The translations under genes and the position numbers were made by a program. DNA of 64,000 nucleotides from Ornithodoros turicata (taxonomy: Eukaryota; Arthropoda; Arachnida; Ixodida; Argasidae). Below are positions 1 to 11,099 of this stretch, piece by piece. The DNA is taken from the NCBI RefSeq assembly GCF_037126465.1, contig NW_026999407.1, forward strand, positions 806,001-870,000, read 5' to 3'. The notes under the pieces were generated by a model. It searched no databases, was not told the DNA's origin, and saw only the letters and a list, made by a program, of their open reading frames with translations. How positions within the stretch are numbered: position 1 is the first letter of the stretch; each line of letters opens with the position of its first letter.

Positions 1-395
1 TGAAGTCGGTTTCAGACCCGACCTTTTTTGGATTTTTCAAATGTTCAAAGCCAGTGCCTTGAAACGAATAGCCAGGCATCTTGTCGTCAGTGCTGTAGTA
101 TGAACAGGATTATTACTTGTACAGTTCGTTTTCTTTTGATCTTCAGTGTGGCAGAGATATTACTAATTCACTTAATGATATTTCTGCCACAATATTTAGT
201 ATGCAGCCCGAAAATAACCCCAAACAGTAATGCGGCCTATGGAACTCAGTCCCCCATACGCTGACTGACACGAAATACGAAGCGACTAATCGCGAATCCC
301 ATCGGGAGAGGAAATTTTGTTCCACGCTGGGTGGGGTTTAAGTGCATTGCCCTCGGTGCGACCGTACTGCTTTGCTTCGTCGATGGAATACTTAC

Positions 396-732
396 GTTGA
401 ATTCCAATGCCAGATCCTGAGCGCTCCCGGAGCAAGTTTTGTTGCTCCCCTGGGGGCAAGTCTGTTCTATTGGCAGACTGAGAACAGTGCCGGTGTCTTC
501 CAATGGGAGCTTTGGAGCGGCATTGGAAAGCACCAAGCCAAGGTCGCTCCAAGGGTAACCCAGTGTTGAATTCCAATGGCAGATTCGGAACGCCTCCGGA
601 GCAAGTTTTGTTGCTCCGCTGAGAGCAAGTCTGTTCGATTGGCAGATTGGGAACAGTTCTGGAATCTTCTAATAGGAGCTTAGGACCGGCATTCGAGCCA
701 AGGTCGCTCCAGGGAGCAACCCAGACTGCTCC
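396..732. repeat. Two-copy tandem repeat, 169-bp period
   Basis: Two direct copies begin at 396 and 565, each opening with GTTGAATTCCAATG and sharing a GGAGCAAGTTTTGTTGCTCC block and an AAGGTCGCTCCA block near the end. The same opening motif occurs inverted at about 1129-1146. This suggests a dispersed family with both orientations nearby, but no target duplication or terminal repeat could be fixed. No coding signal was seen. Confidence 0.7.
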
Positions 733-2570
733 GCCAAAATAGACAGATTTACACGGAACTCTAGGTGACGTGTGACTTGTCGCCTATGCTTCCTATTTCT
801 TGTCTCTGCTTCGCCAACATGGCTGCTTCGCAACGCGTCTTCGCCGTGACTACGTAGTCTTTCGCGTCGTACGTTGGCGATTTTGTTTCATGAAGGAAGT
901 GATAAGACAGACATTACAATAGCAACGTTAGGAGATTAGAAGGACCTTGATGATGCAAAACATGGCGTTATAATGGAACATGAGTACCTTCTTCTTCTTC
1001 TTCCTCCGTCTCTGGCTGTCATCCACCGAGGGAGATTGGCCAGGCAGGACGTGTTGTAATCGCAGATTTCGATCACTTGCTCTAGGCCAGATCAAGCAGC
1101 TCCATTGAGGAGTCTGCCACTTGCGACTCTGCCATTGGAATTCAACATAACACTCCTCCCATGTGCAGCTCACCCTCTGCACATGTCACGTGACCCGGGT
1201 TCTCTGCGGCCACGTGGGTTCAGCAAACTGTTTCGGAATCTGGCATTATAATTTCAAGCATACACAGCGGGACGCGCCACGTTTCCAATGTTGAACAAAA
1301 ACGAAAAGGTTTCAACATCACCAGCCTCATTTATCGCTTCTTCTGTTCTGTCCTGCTGGGGCGGATACTTCCATGGATTGCTAATTTATTTCTTTGTTCG
1401 ATTGGATGATATGTGACTCCCCAACTACACCCCAACTACAAATTACTCGTGATACATGGATTTATTGCCACGAGTGACATATTTGACAACACAACTTGCC
1501 AAGCGAGGGCTCTGCTTCAACGACTGTTTTTATATGTCTTTGACGAAGCGTGAAATAATAGTTGCAGTACGTAGGTCCCCCACCGTCAACAGCATTACAC
1601 CCTACACGATGTGAGCACTGTTTTCTGAGAAGGGTAGATAAGTGTCTACGAAACGCGAGTCAACCATGTAGTCGAGATCTTTTTATAAAAAAAAAACTAA
1701 AAAAAAAACGGGAAAGGGTAGCCGTACAAAAGGTTTGCTCCAAAGGGCCTCCTGCATAAAAGTACCCAGGCTTGTCTGTAGTTTTGCTCTCTAGTCTGTG
1801 TTGTACTTGTGGCATAAAAAAAAACGTTGTAGTTTGGTAGCTGTAACGGACAGACATATAGAGTGATCCCTCTGACGCCTTGCACCGTGTCACCGTGCGA
1901 GGCAGATGCGGCTGCTGTGTAATGCCGGAAGGATATCCTCAAGGTTTGCTCACAAATTCCGATGACGCGTTTTTTGTTCAGATACCCAAATTGTTGTTCC
2001 CTCGGTCAAACGGGATCACTGGCAATGTGGCAATGGGAGACGCGTGATGTACAAAATAAGGTCCAAAACGGACAAGTGGTGTGCATTTATTGCATGGCCA
2101 GTCGGTTCGATGCTCATCAGCCTTGGGCTCTATTCTTGCAATAGCTCCCACCACTAAAACCACACCATTTCTTGGTACACACGCATCCGTCACTGCACGT
2201 TGTGGTAGGGGAGGCAGAAGTTCCACTCTTACACTGCGAGAGAAAGAAAATGATTCTTCGATGTGACATAGGAAATAGTAGAGAAAACCGTCGTGCGTAG
2301 AATACGTGTCATGAAATGTCATTGCTGTCGATGAAAAATGCAAAACAATGGATATGATATAGATGGGTAGAAATCCAGCGAACCGGTAGAATGCAGGAAG
2401 GGAGTTGCCTCAGGACAGAAGCAGATATGATATGTCCGTTGAGGTTTTCCAGGGAGGGTGCACCGCGATAACCCATCGTTCGAAACACCAATATCAAAAT
2501 CCACAAGACCAAAATCACAAATTGGAAAAACAAAGTTCACATCTGCGAAGTACGAGGACGATATAAAGTT
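733..2570. other. Unassigned intergenic sequence
   Basis: Short open frames on both strands look random and have no recognisable family. There are poly-A runs near 1690-1705 and TTC-rich tracts near 990-1005. An inverted partial match to the 396-732 repeat lies at 1110-1146. No RNA gene or bounded transposon was identified. Confidence 0.5.
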
Positions 2571-2576
2571 AAAAAC

Positions 2577-2635
2577 CAGTACAAGGGGACAAATCCTCTT
2601 GCGTAAGACATATCAAAACTTGTCCCCTCGTACTG
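2577..2635. repeat. Inverted repeat (hairpin), 16-bp arms
   Basis: CAGTACAAGGGGACAA at 2577-2592 is mirrored by TTGTCCCCTCGTACTG at 2620-2635 with one mismatch and a loop of about 27 bases. It lies inside a 169-codon open frame that matches no family I know, so that frame is not called as a gene. It may be the remnant of a small foldback element. Confidence 0.7.
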
Positions 2636-2639
2636 TTTG

Positions 2640-4440
2640 TTTCTTCGTTATCGGTTTTAGGCTGAGAATGCCCGTGTTTCCATGTAGGATAACACTGAGC
2701 AACGTGCCAGCTTCGCGGTTTTTCGATGTTCATCCGAGTCTTTATATAGTGAATGAAAATAGTACTGTAATAAGACCAATGTTTGCTGTAGTATATGTTG
2801 GCTACAGGTCCTCGCGATGTCCTAGGCGGTTATATATAGAAATGAGGAATTGGTCTACTTGGTACGTATGCATCAAACAAAGCGCTCTGCAAAGACGAGG
2901 AACGAAAGACACACGAGACGACAAGCAACTGAATTCCCTGAAAAACATAGAGGTTAAGAAGGTGTGATGATGTAATGTACAAAGTCGATACTCTAATAGG
3001 TCGAGTTAAAATAAAGGAGGCATGACATTCAATAATACTAATACTAATAGTAATAATGATAACAATAATAGACGCTTCGCGTAACAAGCCTACACTTTCT
3101 CTGGAGAAAAATATTTCTCCGCAAACCATTTTGTCTTATGTCTTAGGGTAAGTATTACAACTCGAAGGAGAAGGGGGACACGGACAAAGACAAGCAGAAA
3201 ACACGACTGCTTTTCTCACAACTAAAAGGGAAATTCTCGTGAATCATGACGACATAGGAAGTTCGGGGGCAAGAGGGAACCCCATCAAGTTATTTTATTC
3301 CCTTTATTCCTCAAACGTAGCTCCACTGTAGCGGGATAGACGGTGCACGTGGTAGCCGCTTATGGACGGCCCTTCTTCCTCAACCCAACTTCATCCTTCG
3401 TTCGGCGTACCATGCAAGTTGCAAATTGCCGTGTGACTATATATATATTTATGGTAAGAGATATTTTGATATGGGCAATCCTGTACGCAAATGGAATATT
3501 GTATGATAAAGGATCCCATACAGAAATGGAATCCCGCATGATACGGGACCTTGTGTAAACTAGACCTGGCGAGTCACTCAATCCACGTGTCAGTGGGTGC
3601 ACACAGCACAAGTAGTCAACATGCAGACCATAGCAGACAATCAATGGCTGCGATAGGGCCGTGTTAATGGACCATTTTCCTGAGATGTGGCGCCCTCTCG
3701 AATGTCGTCTGCTACTGGCTGAAAACAAATGCACGTGAGGAGCGCTGCGGTTTCTGTGTCTTTCGTTCCAGCATACGTGCATTCACTTTTGGAGTATCTA
3801 TCTTAGGCTTTGAGGCCTATTCCTGCTGCTTCTCCCTGTACAAAGTGTAAGTGTTAGTTTGATGTATGCAATGACCCTGGAGCAAACCGTGTCCGTGTCA
3901 TTCCATGCCAGACCAATAAACTGTGCAGAACTGTTTTGAAGAAGAGGAAGGAGAAGATTCTTGCGCTTGTCGAGTGCAGTGCAGTCATCCAGCACTAAAG
4001 CTATTCGTTATTTCCTGGGTACTTTCATACATTTCTGGTGCCGAGAAGCGTAGCCTCGCTCATTGACGGAAGCAATCCAGGATGGTGTATAGCAGCGTTA
4101 ACGTAGTAATGGCTACGACTGTTTTCAGCAATCGTTTCAGGTATGGTTCCATTGTTCTCAGCCAGAAGAGCAGACGACGCGGGATGCGCATGTGCACAGC
4201 GATCGCGTGAAAATGGCGGATTGTGTCGTCTGTCTCCAAAATTGCTGCAATGCACTGTTGGCTCTGTGCTCCTGTGTAGTGTTTTGAAGCATGCAACGGC
4301 TTTCAACACCAATAGTGTCTCATTCTGCTATCTCGCATCTTGTTTCTTTTTTTAAATTTCGTGTTAGCGCCGCGAAACAATTGTGGCTATACACGGCTGT
4401 GGCACCGTACAGACGTGAACAGATGGAGAGCAGGCAGGAG
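2640..4440. other. Unassigned intergenic sequence with a short ATA/ATAATA-rich tract
   Basis: A degenerate trinucleotide tract (AATACTAATAC...AATAATAG) lies at about 3030-3070. Around 3475-3550 a short motif ending in a GGAT(C)CCATACAGAAATGGAATCCC-type block is partly duplicated. I see no gene or bounded transposon. Confidence 0.5.
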
Positions 4441-4447
4441 TAGGGGG

Positions 4448-4604
4448 TTAGTATGCGTCCTGGGCCGACTTCGTGGGGAACTGTGTCGTCTGGAAAGTCT
4501 TGGGAAAACCTGAGACAGCACAGCCGGTGACAGGATTCGAACCCGTGTCACCTCCCAGTCTCGGCGTGGAAAGCGGCCACCCTAACCGCTGTGCCGCTGG
4601 TTCG
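4448..4604 (-). mobile_element. tRNA-derived SINE
   Basis: On the minus strand the head resembles a tRNA, with an A-box-like GCACAGCGGTTAGGG and a clear B box in GGGTTCGAATCC. It is followed by a non-tRNA body containing TTTTCCCAAGACTTTCC and CGGCCCAGGACGC. A mature tRNA would end soon after the B box, whereas here the body runs on into lower coordinates, as in SINEs. The 3' end and target duplication were not resolved. From memory this body resembles SINEs common in ticks and their relatives; that attribution is inference. Confidence 0.7.
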
Positions 4605-4942
4605 CATCTTGTAGTTGCATACATTATCCAAAAGGATGTCTGCCAGGTCATATAACGCAACCGGAAGAACGACATCGTTCTCATCGCTTTGCAAAAATTC
4701 TGTAACTGATCAAAATATCACCCCGTGTAATATCCTCTACTGTACCCCTTCATGGCGCAGAGCCCCACAGCAGTACCGTATACCATGTCAGGTATGCGAG
4801 ATCTAATGCTATACTGTTATGGGGTGACAAAGAATGTAGGCTTGTGATGGCCACCGACGATGACGACGATGTGCGCTGGCTCGTCAGCTCTGCCGGCACC
4901 GTCATACAGTGAGGCCACGACCAGAAGCGGGGAGTTTTCATT

Positions 4943-5260
4943 TTGCCGGGGTGATATGTTTATTAAGAAAAAATAGAAAGGAAAGGTAAGCCAGATGGAT
5001 GACGGCTTGTTATTCCAAAAAAAAGTGAAAGGGGGAAGACAAAAAAGGCAAAGAAAAGAAGAAAGCAAAAGAAAACAAAAAGAAGGAAAGGAAAGGAAAA
5101 ATGAAGAACACAAAAATAAAGCTGAAGAATCACACACTCCGGCGGGATGCTGTGATGTATACAGAACTGGTATAGAAATAAGAGGAAGGAAGAACAGAAA
5201 AAAAAGAAGAAAAAACAGAGAGAACGTAAACAGTGAACATGTGCACAAATGAAGGCATTA
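4943..5260 (-). mobile_element. LINE 3' tail (truncated copy)
   Basis: Read on the minus strand the segment ends ...GGCTTACCTTTCC...TTAATAAACATATCACCCC. Two other copies in this window end almost the same way, at 20768 and 35494. At 35494 the tail follows the C-terminal codons of an I-type LINE. The pyrimidine-rich composition makes long Phe/Leu/Ser-rich open frames that are not genes. The piece is probably a 5'-truncated insertion; its 5' limit is uncertain. Confidence 0.65.
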
Positions 5261-5456
5261 CGCCTTTGAAAACTGAGTGCAAAAGGAACAAAATGCATTG
5301 AATCCTCGGTGTTTGATCCGAAATGCGCGCAATATAATGAATATGGTGTAGCGGCCGGTGGACAGCGACGAAGATGGCCACGCGCCTGGAGCACCTGCCT
5401 CAGTTCCACCGGCGCGGCCATGGAGATAGGCCACCGTCATCGCCTCTCCGTGGCAT

Positions 5457-5966
5457 ACCATCATCGCCGGTCGGGGCTCATGTAGAGGAAGACCATCGTC
5501 CTCTACATTGGTAAATGAAATGGAGCAGCGGGAGTTGAACCCGCTCCCAACGGATATGCGTTCCGAGGATCCTATACCGTTACACCTCGCAGCTGCTGGT
5601 ACCTTTTCGACTGCTTCGTTTCATTGATCTGATTGCCTTGGGCGAAATTCAGGCTATGTGTTTCTTCGCCTCCCCTTCTACTGTGATAATGAGTATGGTG
5701 GGCGGATACATATTTTACAAATTGCAAGATGTATTCTTGGGGTTGGTGCCTCTTCGCTCTTTTGACCCGGGCGCGCCGAGCCCCAAAGGTTGGTGTCAGT
5801 CTCTTAGCGGGACTTCCCGGGGGAGGCGGCCCCCTAGTTCATTTTCCGGGGGGGCAAAGCCCCCCGCGCAGTCGGCGCCTATGGCCACGACTATCTGCCC
5901 GCTGGGACATTCCATCATCGCCGGTCAAGACTAGTGTAGAGGAAGACCATCGTCGTCTATTCAGGC
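5457..5966. repeat. Diverged direct-repeat pair around a SINE head
   Basis: A segment containing CCATCATCGCCGGTC followed by GTAGAGGAAGACCATCGTC occurs at about 5458-5505 and again at about 5913-5955. Between them lie a tRNA-like SINE head and a G/C-rich block (5770-5870). The duplication may flank an insertion or be a diverged tandem copy; the sequence alone does not decide. Confidence 0.55.
5522..5599 (-). mobile_element. tRNA-like SINE head
   Basis: Minus strand: CCAGCAG...GGTGTAACGGTATAG (A-box region) and GCGGGTTCAACTCCCGC (B box with a perfect T-stem), ending CTGCTCC. Five acceptor-stem pairs form. The anticodon arm is poor and the sequence continues without a tRNA 3' end. I read it as a tRNA-derived SINE or tRNA pseudogene rather than a working tRNA. 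Confidence 0.6.
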
Positions 5967-5999
5967 ACGCATCAGTCCCATACCATGCCATGTGCGGTA

Positions 6000-8460
6000 C
6001 ATGGGATCCCATACCGATCCCTTATGGTGTGATGTAGGTCATTGGGGATAAGTCTAACATATATATAGATGGGATGTACAGGATCTCCTGCCTGTACCTA
6101 TGAGCCTTTTTCCAGTGGGGATCACATTCAAGATAATCATAGGCGCACTTTGCCAAGTCTCCTCCGAGTGCGTTTTCCGCTTTCGCCGCTTTTTGGAGGA
6201 ATGTGCGATCATCGAAAGGTTCAGGAGACGACAAGGTCGCGGCGGCTATTTTGCTTGAACAAATGGCGGCATACCGCGAAGGCGCGTGGGACAATTACAC
6301 TTGTGAGTTCATTTCATTTTAAAGCGAAGCGCATTTTCGTACATCTTCATGGGAACGAGAAACGGCTCAAGTTCGGTTGGAAGATGCGGAAGATTGGGAA
6401 GGAGACCCAGGAGATGAGGTGAGCAATGATGAGCCACTCACGAGGTACCGCCGCCGCCAGTCCCAAACAAATGTTCAAGTGGAAATCTTAAGCGAACTGC
6501 GGAAAAAAGACTGAGGTTGGTCCAACGGCTTTATTGTTTATTTGCAAATAAATTTGCTGGTCCGTACCGTTAATGAAACATCACACAAATGCTCCCCGTG
6601 CGGGACTGTCGCATTCAACCTCGGATAAGTATTCAGAACAGAATCGTTGCTCACCACGTTGCATGATAGTCGTGATCGACGAATGCAGGGCGTCTCGGGC
6701 AGGATAAATGCGCAGTAAGCCGAACGCGGTACAGCATCGCACTACTGTTGTCAGAAGCCGAGTTCTCGTCGTCTCTTCCTGCGTGCCACATTTTGGGAGC
6801 ATTTTGTACCATTCTCTGTTTGGTTGTCGTCCTTCCATCAGCACTCGTGCATGACTTCTACACACGCTCCAGAATGCCCACATCGTTCTCTGTGCGCATG
6901 CAGATAGAATGAAAGACAATTAAAACGCCATAATCTCCTCGTTGTCCGCGTTGAACTACGAGAAACTCTTGTCGTCTGCTATTGCTGGCGATTCTGCTCA
7001 CGTGCCACATGCTATGCGCTCTCTGCAGCTTTTCTTGTATACGCTGCAGACGCCCAGCACCAGCTGGCGCGCGTAGCGGTCTTCAGGCGCGTCTACGCGC
7101 GTAGAGGTGCGGTACATGATTACTCTAACTGTAATACTCTCCATTTGGGACTAGGTGACGCAAGCTACCGCTCGTTCTAAATGGCAAAGCCGCAGGATCC
7201 ATCAGTTCAGAGTGCTCGTTCGGCTCCAAGGCGCACATATGACGCACACTATGACGGTATGTCCGACACATCACTATGCGGATGCCCACCCGATATTTCT
7301 TATAATTTTCTTTCTTTCTTTCTTTCCGGAATTGCAAGCCGACGTCTCGTTTGGCTCTCCTTTCCCCCGTTTTTCCCCCTCTTCGCCTGATACATATATC
7401 CCCCCCCTCCGATATGTTCATGATGATGAGTCTGATTTTCTCGCTATCCTGCAACCAGACGAAGAGACTACCGTTCACACAGAATACCCATTACCGCGAA
7501 ATAATGAAAGGATCATTATGCAGGAGGAGTATTTTCCGCGAGCGGCGTTTGCTTGAGGAACCTTTGGGTCAGGATCGTGCTATGACGCTCACCTGAAACC
7601 AGAGCTTCTGAAGATGCCGTCTGACATAGATTCGCAAGTTGCTGGAATAAGGACGCGAAGAGAACGGTTGCCCAATGAAGAAAACCTCATCAGTGACACA
7701 CTCTATAGTCGAGCAACATCTTACCTCGTCCTATCGTCGTTCAGAATACCTGCATGACGTCAGCAGCATCCGCAAACGCTGTCTCGTAGATAAAAATTAC
7801 GTACAAAAAAGGGATTTTTGAAATATGAACTTACCCCAACGTCGTAACATCCTTCGTCAGGTTCCCAGCTGCAGCCACTACAGCAAGAAATAAAAGGTGA
7901 GAGAAGCAATCAATAACTGTCGTCATGGAAGCTTTCTCTAAGAAATGATTTGTTTTGATGCGAAAGTGCCTGCCCTCTTTTAAAGGGACCGAAAAGTGAA
8001 AAATAACCCCCATATTTTTTACCACTGTCGTGCACAACATCGTTGTTTGGTAAGACACAGAAAGCATTACTTCTCAATTCGGCATATTTTTTACGTATAA
8101 ATATTTTGAAGATTGCCGGAACATGGACGGTGCTGCCAGCGAACGGCGAAAAAGAGCAACTTGGGTTTCAGGTCCAGGGCTCCCAGGATTGGTCAACCGT
8201 TACCACGTGAGAGCTAATTTTGTAGAGAACGAAGCTGGCGCACATTATCTTACAGCTAAACACTATTTTAAAAATGACGCTCACTTCCATAGCTTTTACG
8301 TTAATAAAGCATTCAGCTACTTCGCCGCTACGAGCTACGATCCGCCGCGCCATCTGCAAGGTCGTCTGTGTTATCGCGTTTATTGTTTACGTCGTGGGCG
8401 GTCGTGTTGGTCGCGCAAAGAGAAGTGAATGACATGTTCGTGGTTGTTGTGTCAACTATT
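6000..8460. other. No confident gene; several unassigned open frames
   Basis: Open frames at 6022-6294 (-), 6581-6919 (-) and 7155-7556 (+) match nothing I recognise. A plus-strand frame at about 6353-6510 is acidic and ends in a stop. A minus-strand pair of AATAAA signals lies near 6530-6555, downstream of the 6581-6919 frame, so a decayed gene or transposon is possible. A CTTT tract lies at 7303-7335. A CTTTTAAAGGGACC motif at 7978 recurs elsewhere in the window in similar form. Confidence 0.4.
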
Positions 8461-8469
8461 CGAGAGTCC

Positions 8470-8610
8470 TACATATGAGTGGTGTGGTTTTGGTGTTCGG
8501 GGATGCAAAAATCATGTTCGTTCACCATCGGCGGCAGGCGTTTCTACCACAAGATTCAACAGGAGAGTGCGCGAAAACGAATGTGGTTCAGAGCACTCGG
8601 TTATTAGATG
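8470..8610 (+). pseudogene. THAP-domain-like remnant (frameshifted)
   Basis: In one frame a cysteine followed by VRGCKN appears. After a single-base frameshift the downstream frame reads FYHKI...ARKRMWFRAL. The order Cys, GCKN, aromatic F, then a basic stretch and W recalls the first half of a THAP zinc-finger domain (C2CH, DNA-binding, common in P-element-derived proteins). The C-terminal Cys-x2-His pair and the AVPTIF-like tail were not found. It is probably a decayed transposon-derived gene related to the remnant at 9193. The call is tentative. Confidence 0.3.
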
Positions 8611-9192
8611 TAGCAGTCGTGTGGTATGTGCTGAGCTCATTTTGCTGCCGATGACTACGAAGATGCCGTAGAAGGCGAATTGCGAAGACGTCCGAAGCAC
8701 GCTGATGCTCAGTGCCCAGTGATTTTGCTTCACCGAGGTGACGAGTTCAACACAACGTCTTAGGTATGTACAGGCGTCACACACGTATAAGTTATAATAT
8801 AGCGACGACGTATTCCATTTAACTTATGTTATCCTTCTTGTCCCGTACTCAACTTTGTCAACATCAACAAATTTAATTTTAGGGGCCTTCCAGTGTTAAA
8901 GTGGCGCAAGACTGCTTCGTATGTGTCATCCAGGCACTCAAGTTCACATGACAGAAATAACTGAAAGCAGGTACGCAAAGTCCACAGATGGAAGCACTAG
9001 ATTTGTTACGTGTTGCAGACTTTGTGACATTTTTTTTTTAGTCTTTGGACAGGTGCAGAACATTAGTATGACGTCAACAAGAGGAGAAGAAACCGATGAG
9101 AACTACTAGCATGTTTGAAGGGTACGAGAATAGTTCCTGTTGAGATGGAGTTATGACTTTATGACTAAGGAACACTAATTAATTTTCTAGAG

Positions 9193-9480
9193 ATGCATCC
9201 TCTACACTTGAATACCCAGTGCAACAGCAAACGTTCATTGTCTTTGAAGCCGCAACTACTGGAATTGTTCAATGTGTGTCAGAGCTGCAGTGAGCCATGC
9301 AAGGTTACCACATCATATTGGTCCCAGAATTTGCAGAGTTCCCCTATCTCGGACGCAGCTGTCATTTCTCTTTATTGCTCTTCCAATCCTACCTTCTCAG
9401 AAATGAATGTGGTTCACCATACACTGCGTGGGCAATGCCTTTCTCTGCTCATGCTTTCGGTTTCTTATTCTGTTGAATAA
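9193..9480 (+). pseudogene. Remnant of an unnamed repetitive Cys-rich protein family
   Basis: A 95-codon frame contains LFNVCQSCSEPCKV, then SYWSQNLQSSP, then a hydrophobic stretch. The order CxxC, W-x-SQ, then a leucine/isoleucine block resembles an uncharacterised protein type often found beside THAP domains in arthropod genomes. That comparison is from memory only. The frame ends at TAA inside GTTGAATAAATC, which holds an AATAAA polyadenylation signal. Several expected positions are lost, so it is treated as degenerate. Confidence 0.3.
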
Positions 9481-9499
9481 ATCTTCACTTGAGTTTGCA

Positions 9500-10680
9500 G
9501 CCATTATGCTGTCTACTGTGTTTGCCCCTCATCTATATTGATGTACTCTAACGGTATAGCACATCAACATCCGAACAACCTTCCAAACAACCTTGCCTAG
9601 TCCTACTTTTGGGTGGAAACTACACGATGTGGTAACATCCACATATATAAAGTTTTAGTCGACGGAGATTTGCTGTTTTTGTACAACCTTCATTGTACAT
9701 TTCTTTTGTCTCACTTAGCATGCCTGAAGAAATGTTCTGATCTTCATCAAGATGACAGGTCATTGTTTGATCTGCAGCATAATTTTTCCTGTAATCTTTT
9801 CACCAATAGAGAATACAAAAGTGAACAAATGGTAAAATATAACTAGCTTGTTAAATTCAAATGGGAAAGACAAAACTGTTTATACTTCTCTTGTTTATTT
9901 TGTTGTAGGTTTTACAACTGTACGCTCAAGGACGTCAAAACATCACAGGTTAGGAAGTCCTACTCTATATCCTAAATCCCTGGACAATAAAAAAGAAAGA
10001 TATAGTTTGAATTGGGACAAAACGTTGCTTCTGCTCTTATATTATATTTCAATTAAATGTTACGATGCATTTGTAGTGTACGCTGAAGCCAGTTTCAATT
10101 TGCAGGGCTGTCAAAAGTACTTTACAAAAGTACATCTCAATTACAGTAACAGCTAGAGAACTTATGCAATAAATTATTTAGCCATTTTGGAGTACTATGC
10201 ACACCAATGGTGCATTGTTAACTTTGAACCCAGATCAAGGGTTAATAATAGTTGAAGTCAGCCCTCAAGTCCTTCTTTACAAATGTTAGTTGGCGACGTG
10301 ATAATGAATCAGTTACAAGTACTCCGTTTAGCAAAGCAGAGTTAATTAAGTGTTAAATCCCAATCTTGGTTCAATTATTAGTTGACATTTGGAAACGTGG
10401 TCACTAAGAAGTATACTAAAAGGTTATGAACACAATTCAGCTGAATGACACTGATGAAAATTGTCTTACTTACTCCTCACATATACAAGTGAGACATGAG
10501 TATAACCTACAAATACATCTATGCCCACAGGTTACTTAACCCTACAGGTACAAACTAGTAATTATAATATGCTGTGACAGCAAAGAAAAAGCAATGAGAA
10601 AAACTTGCAGCAAACAAGAAATGAAATGAAAAATGAATGTGCGGACAACATTTCTACAGGTCAGCGCAGTGATGGGAAAG
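9500..10680. other. Unassigned AT-rich intergenic sequence
   Basis: No gene, bounded transposon or RNA gene was recognised. Open frames of 77-102 codons have ordinary AT-rich composition and lack family motifs or convincing splice borders. Confidence 0.45.
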
Positions 10681-10830
10681 CATCCCTAATAGCATGCATG
10701 ACGCAGATAGAGATCCAGTTGAGTATTTTCTATTGTATTTTCACGGAGCACCCCATATCCTTGTGAATCGCCAACGGGTGGTAAAACTGAATTTTCTGCA
10801 GAAATAAGGGTTTTCCGTCCAGTTTGCCGT

Positions 10831-11067
10831 TCAAGTAGCGCGTAAAGACCACATGGCGCTGCCGTGTACGTTGCCATGCTCTTCGGTTTCTCGGATGTAT
10901 GTAAAAGACACTGGCAGTACTTCGGTGTCAAGGCACAGTATTTCGAAATATTCGTTAGTTCTGATGCAAACGTCTGTCTGCTTTTCACACGCATTCTCTA
11001 CCTCTCGGCAGTAAAAACCGTAGTATCCACCGTAGTATCCGTCGGTTTGCATTTCACACATGAACAC
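10831..11067 (-). CDS. Candidate terminal exon, Cys-containing secreted-type peptide (unrecognised)
   Basis: On the minus strand a good acceptor (GCTGTTTTTTCGTCGTGCAG) precedes an open exon of 79 codons that ends at a TGA. It begins with a Cys followed by a GYYGGYYGFYC block. Further single cysteines (NAC, DVC, ILC) are spaced 9-15 residues apart, which is the composition of many small secreted arthropod proteins. No signal-peptide exon or upstream donor was identified. An overlapping minus-strand frame (10686-10994) is also open, so the reading frame is not certain. There is no family assignment. Confidence 0.25.
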   Translation of the reverse strand: MFMCEMQTDGYYGGYYGFYCREVENACEKQTDVCIRTNEYFEILCLDTEVLPVSFTYIRETEEHGNVHGSAMWSLRAT

Positions 11068-11099
11068 CTGCACGACGAAAAAACAGCGCTTGTTTCGGC

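Noticed and set aside
2458..2967. 169-codon plus-strand frame
   Set aside because: Contains a hairpin inverted repeat, has no recognised domain, signal peptide or splice support, and mixed composition.
4817..5421. Phe/Leu/Ser-rich minus-strand frames of up to 152 codons
   Set aside because: They arise from the pyrimidine-rich 3' UTR of a LINE tail that recurs at 20.8 and 35.5 kb.
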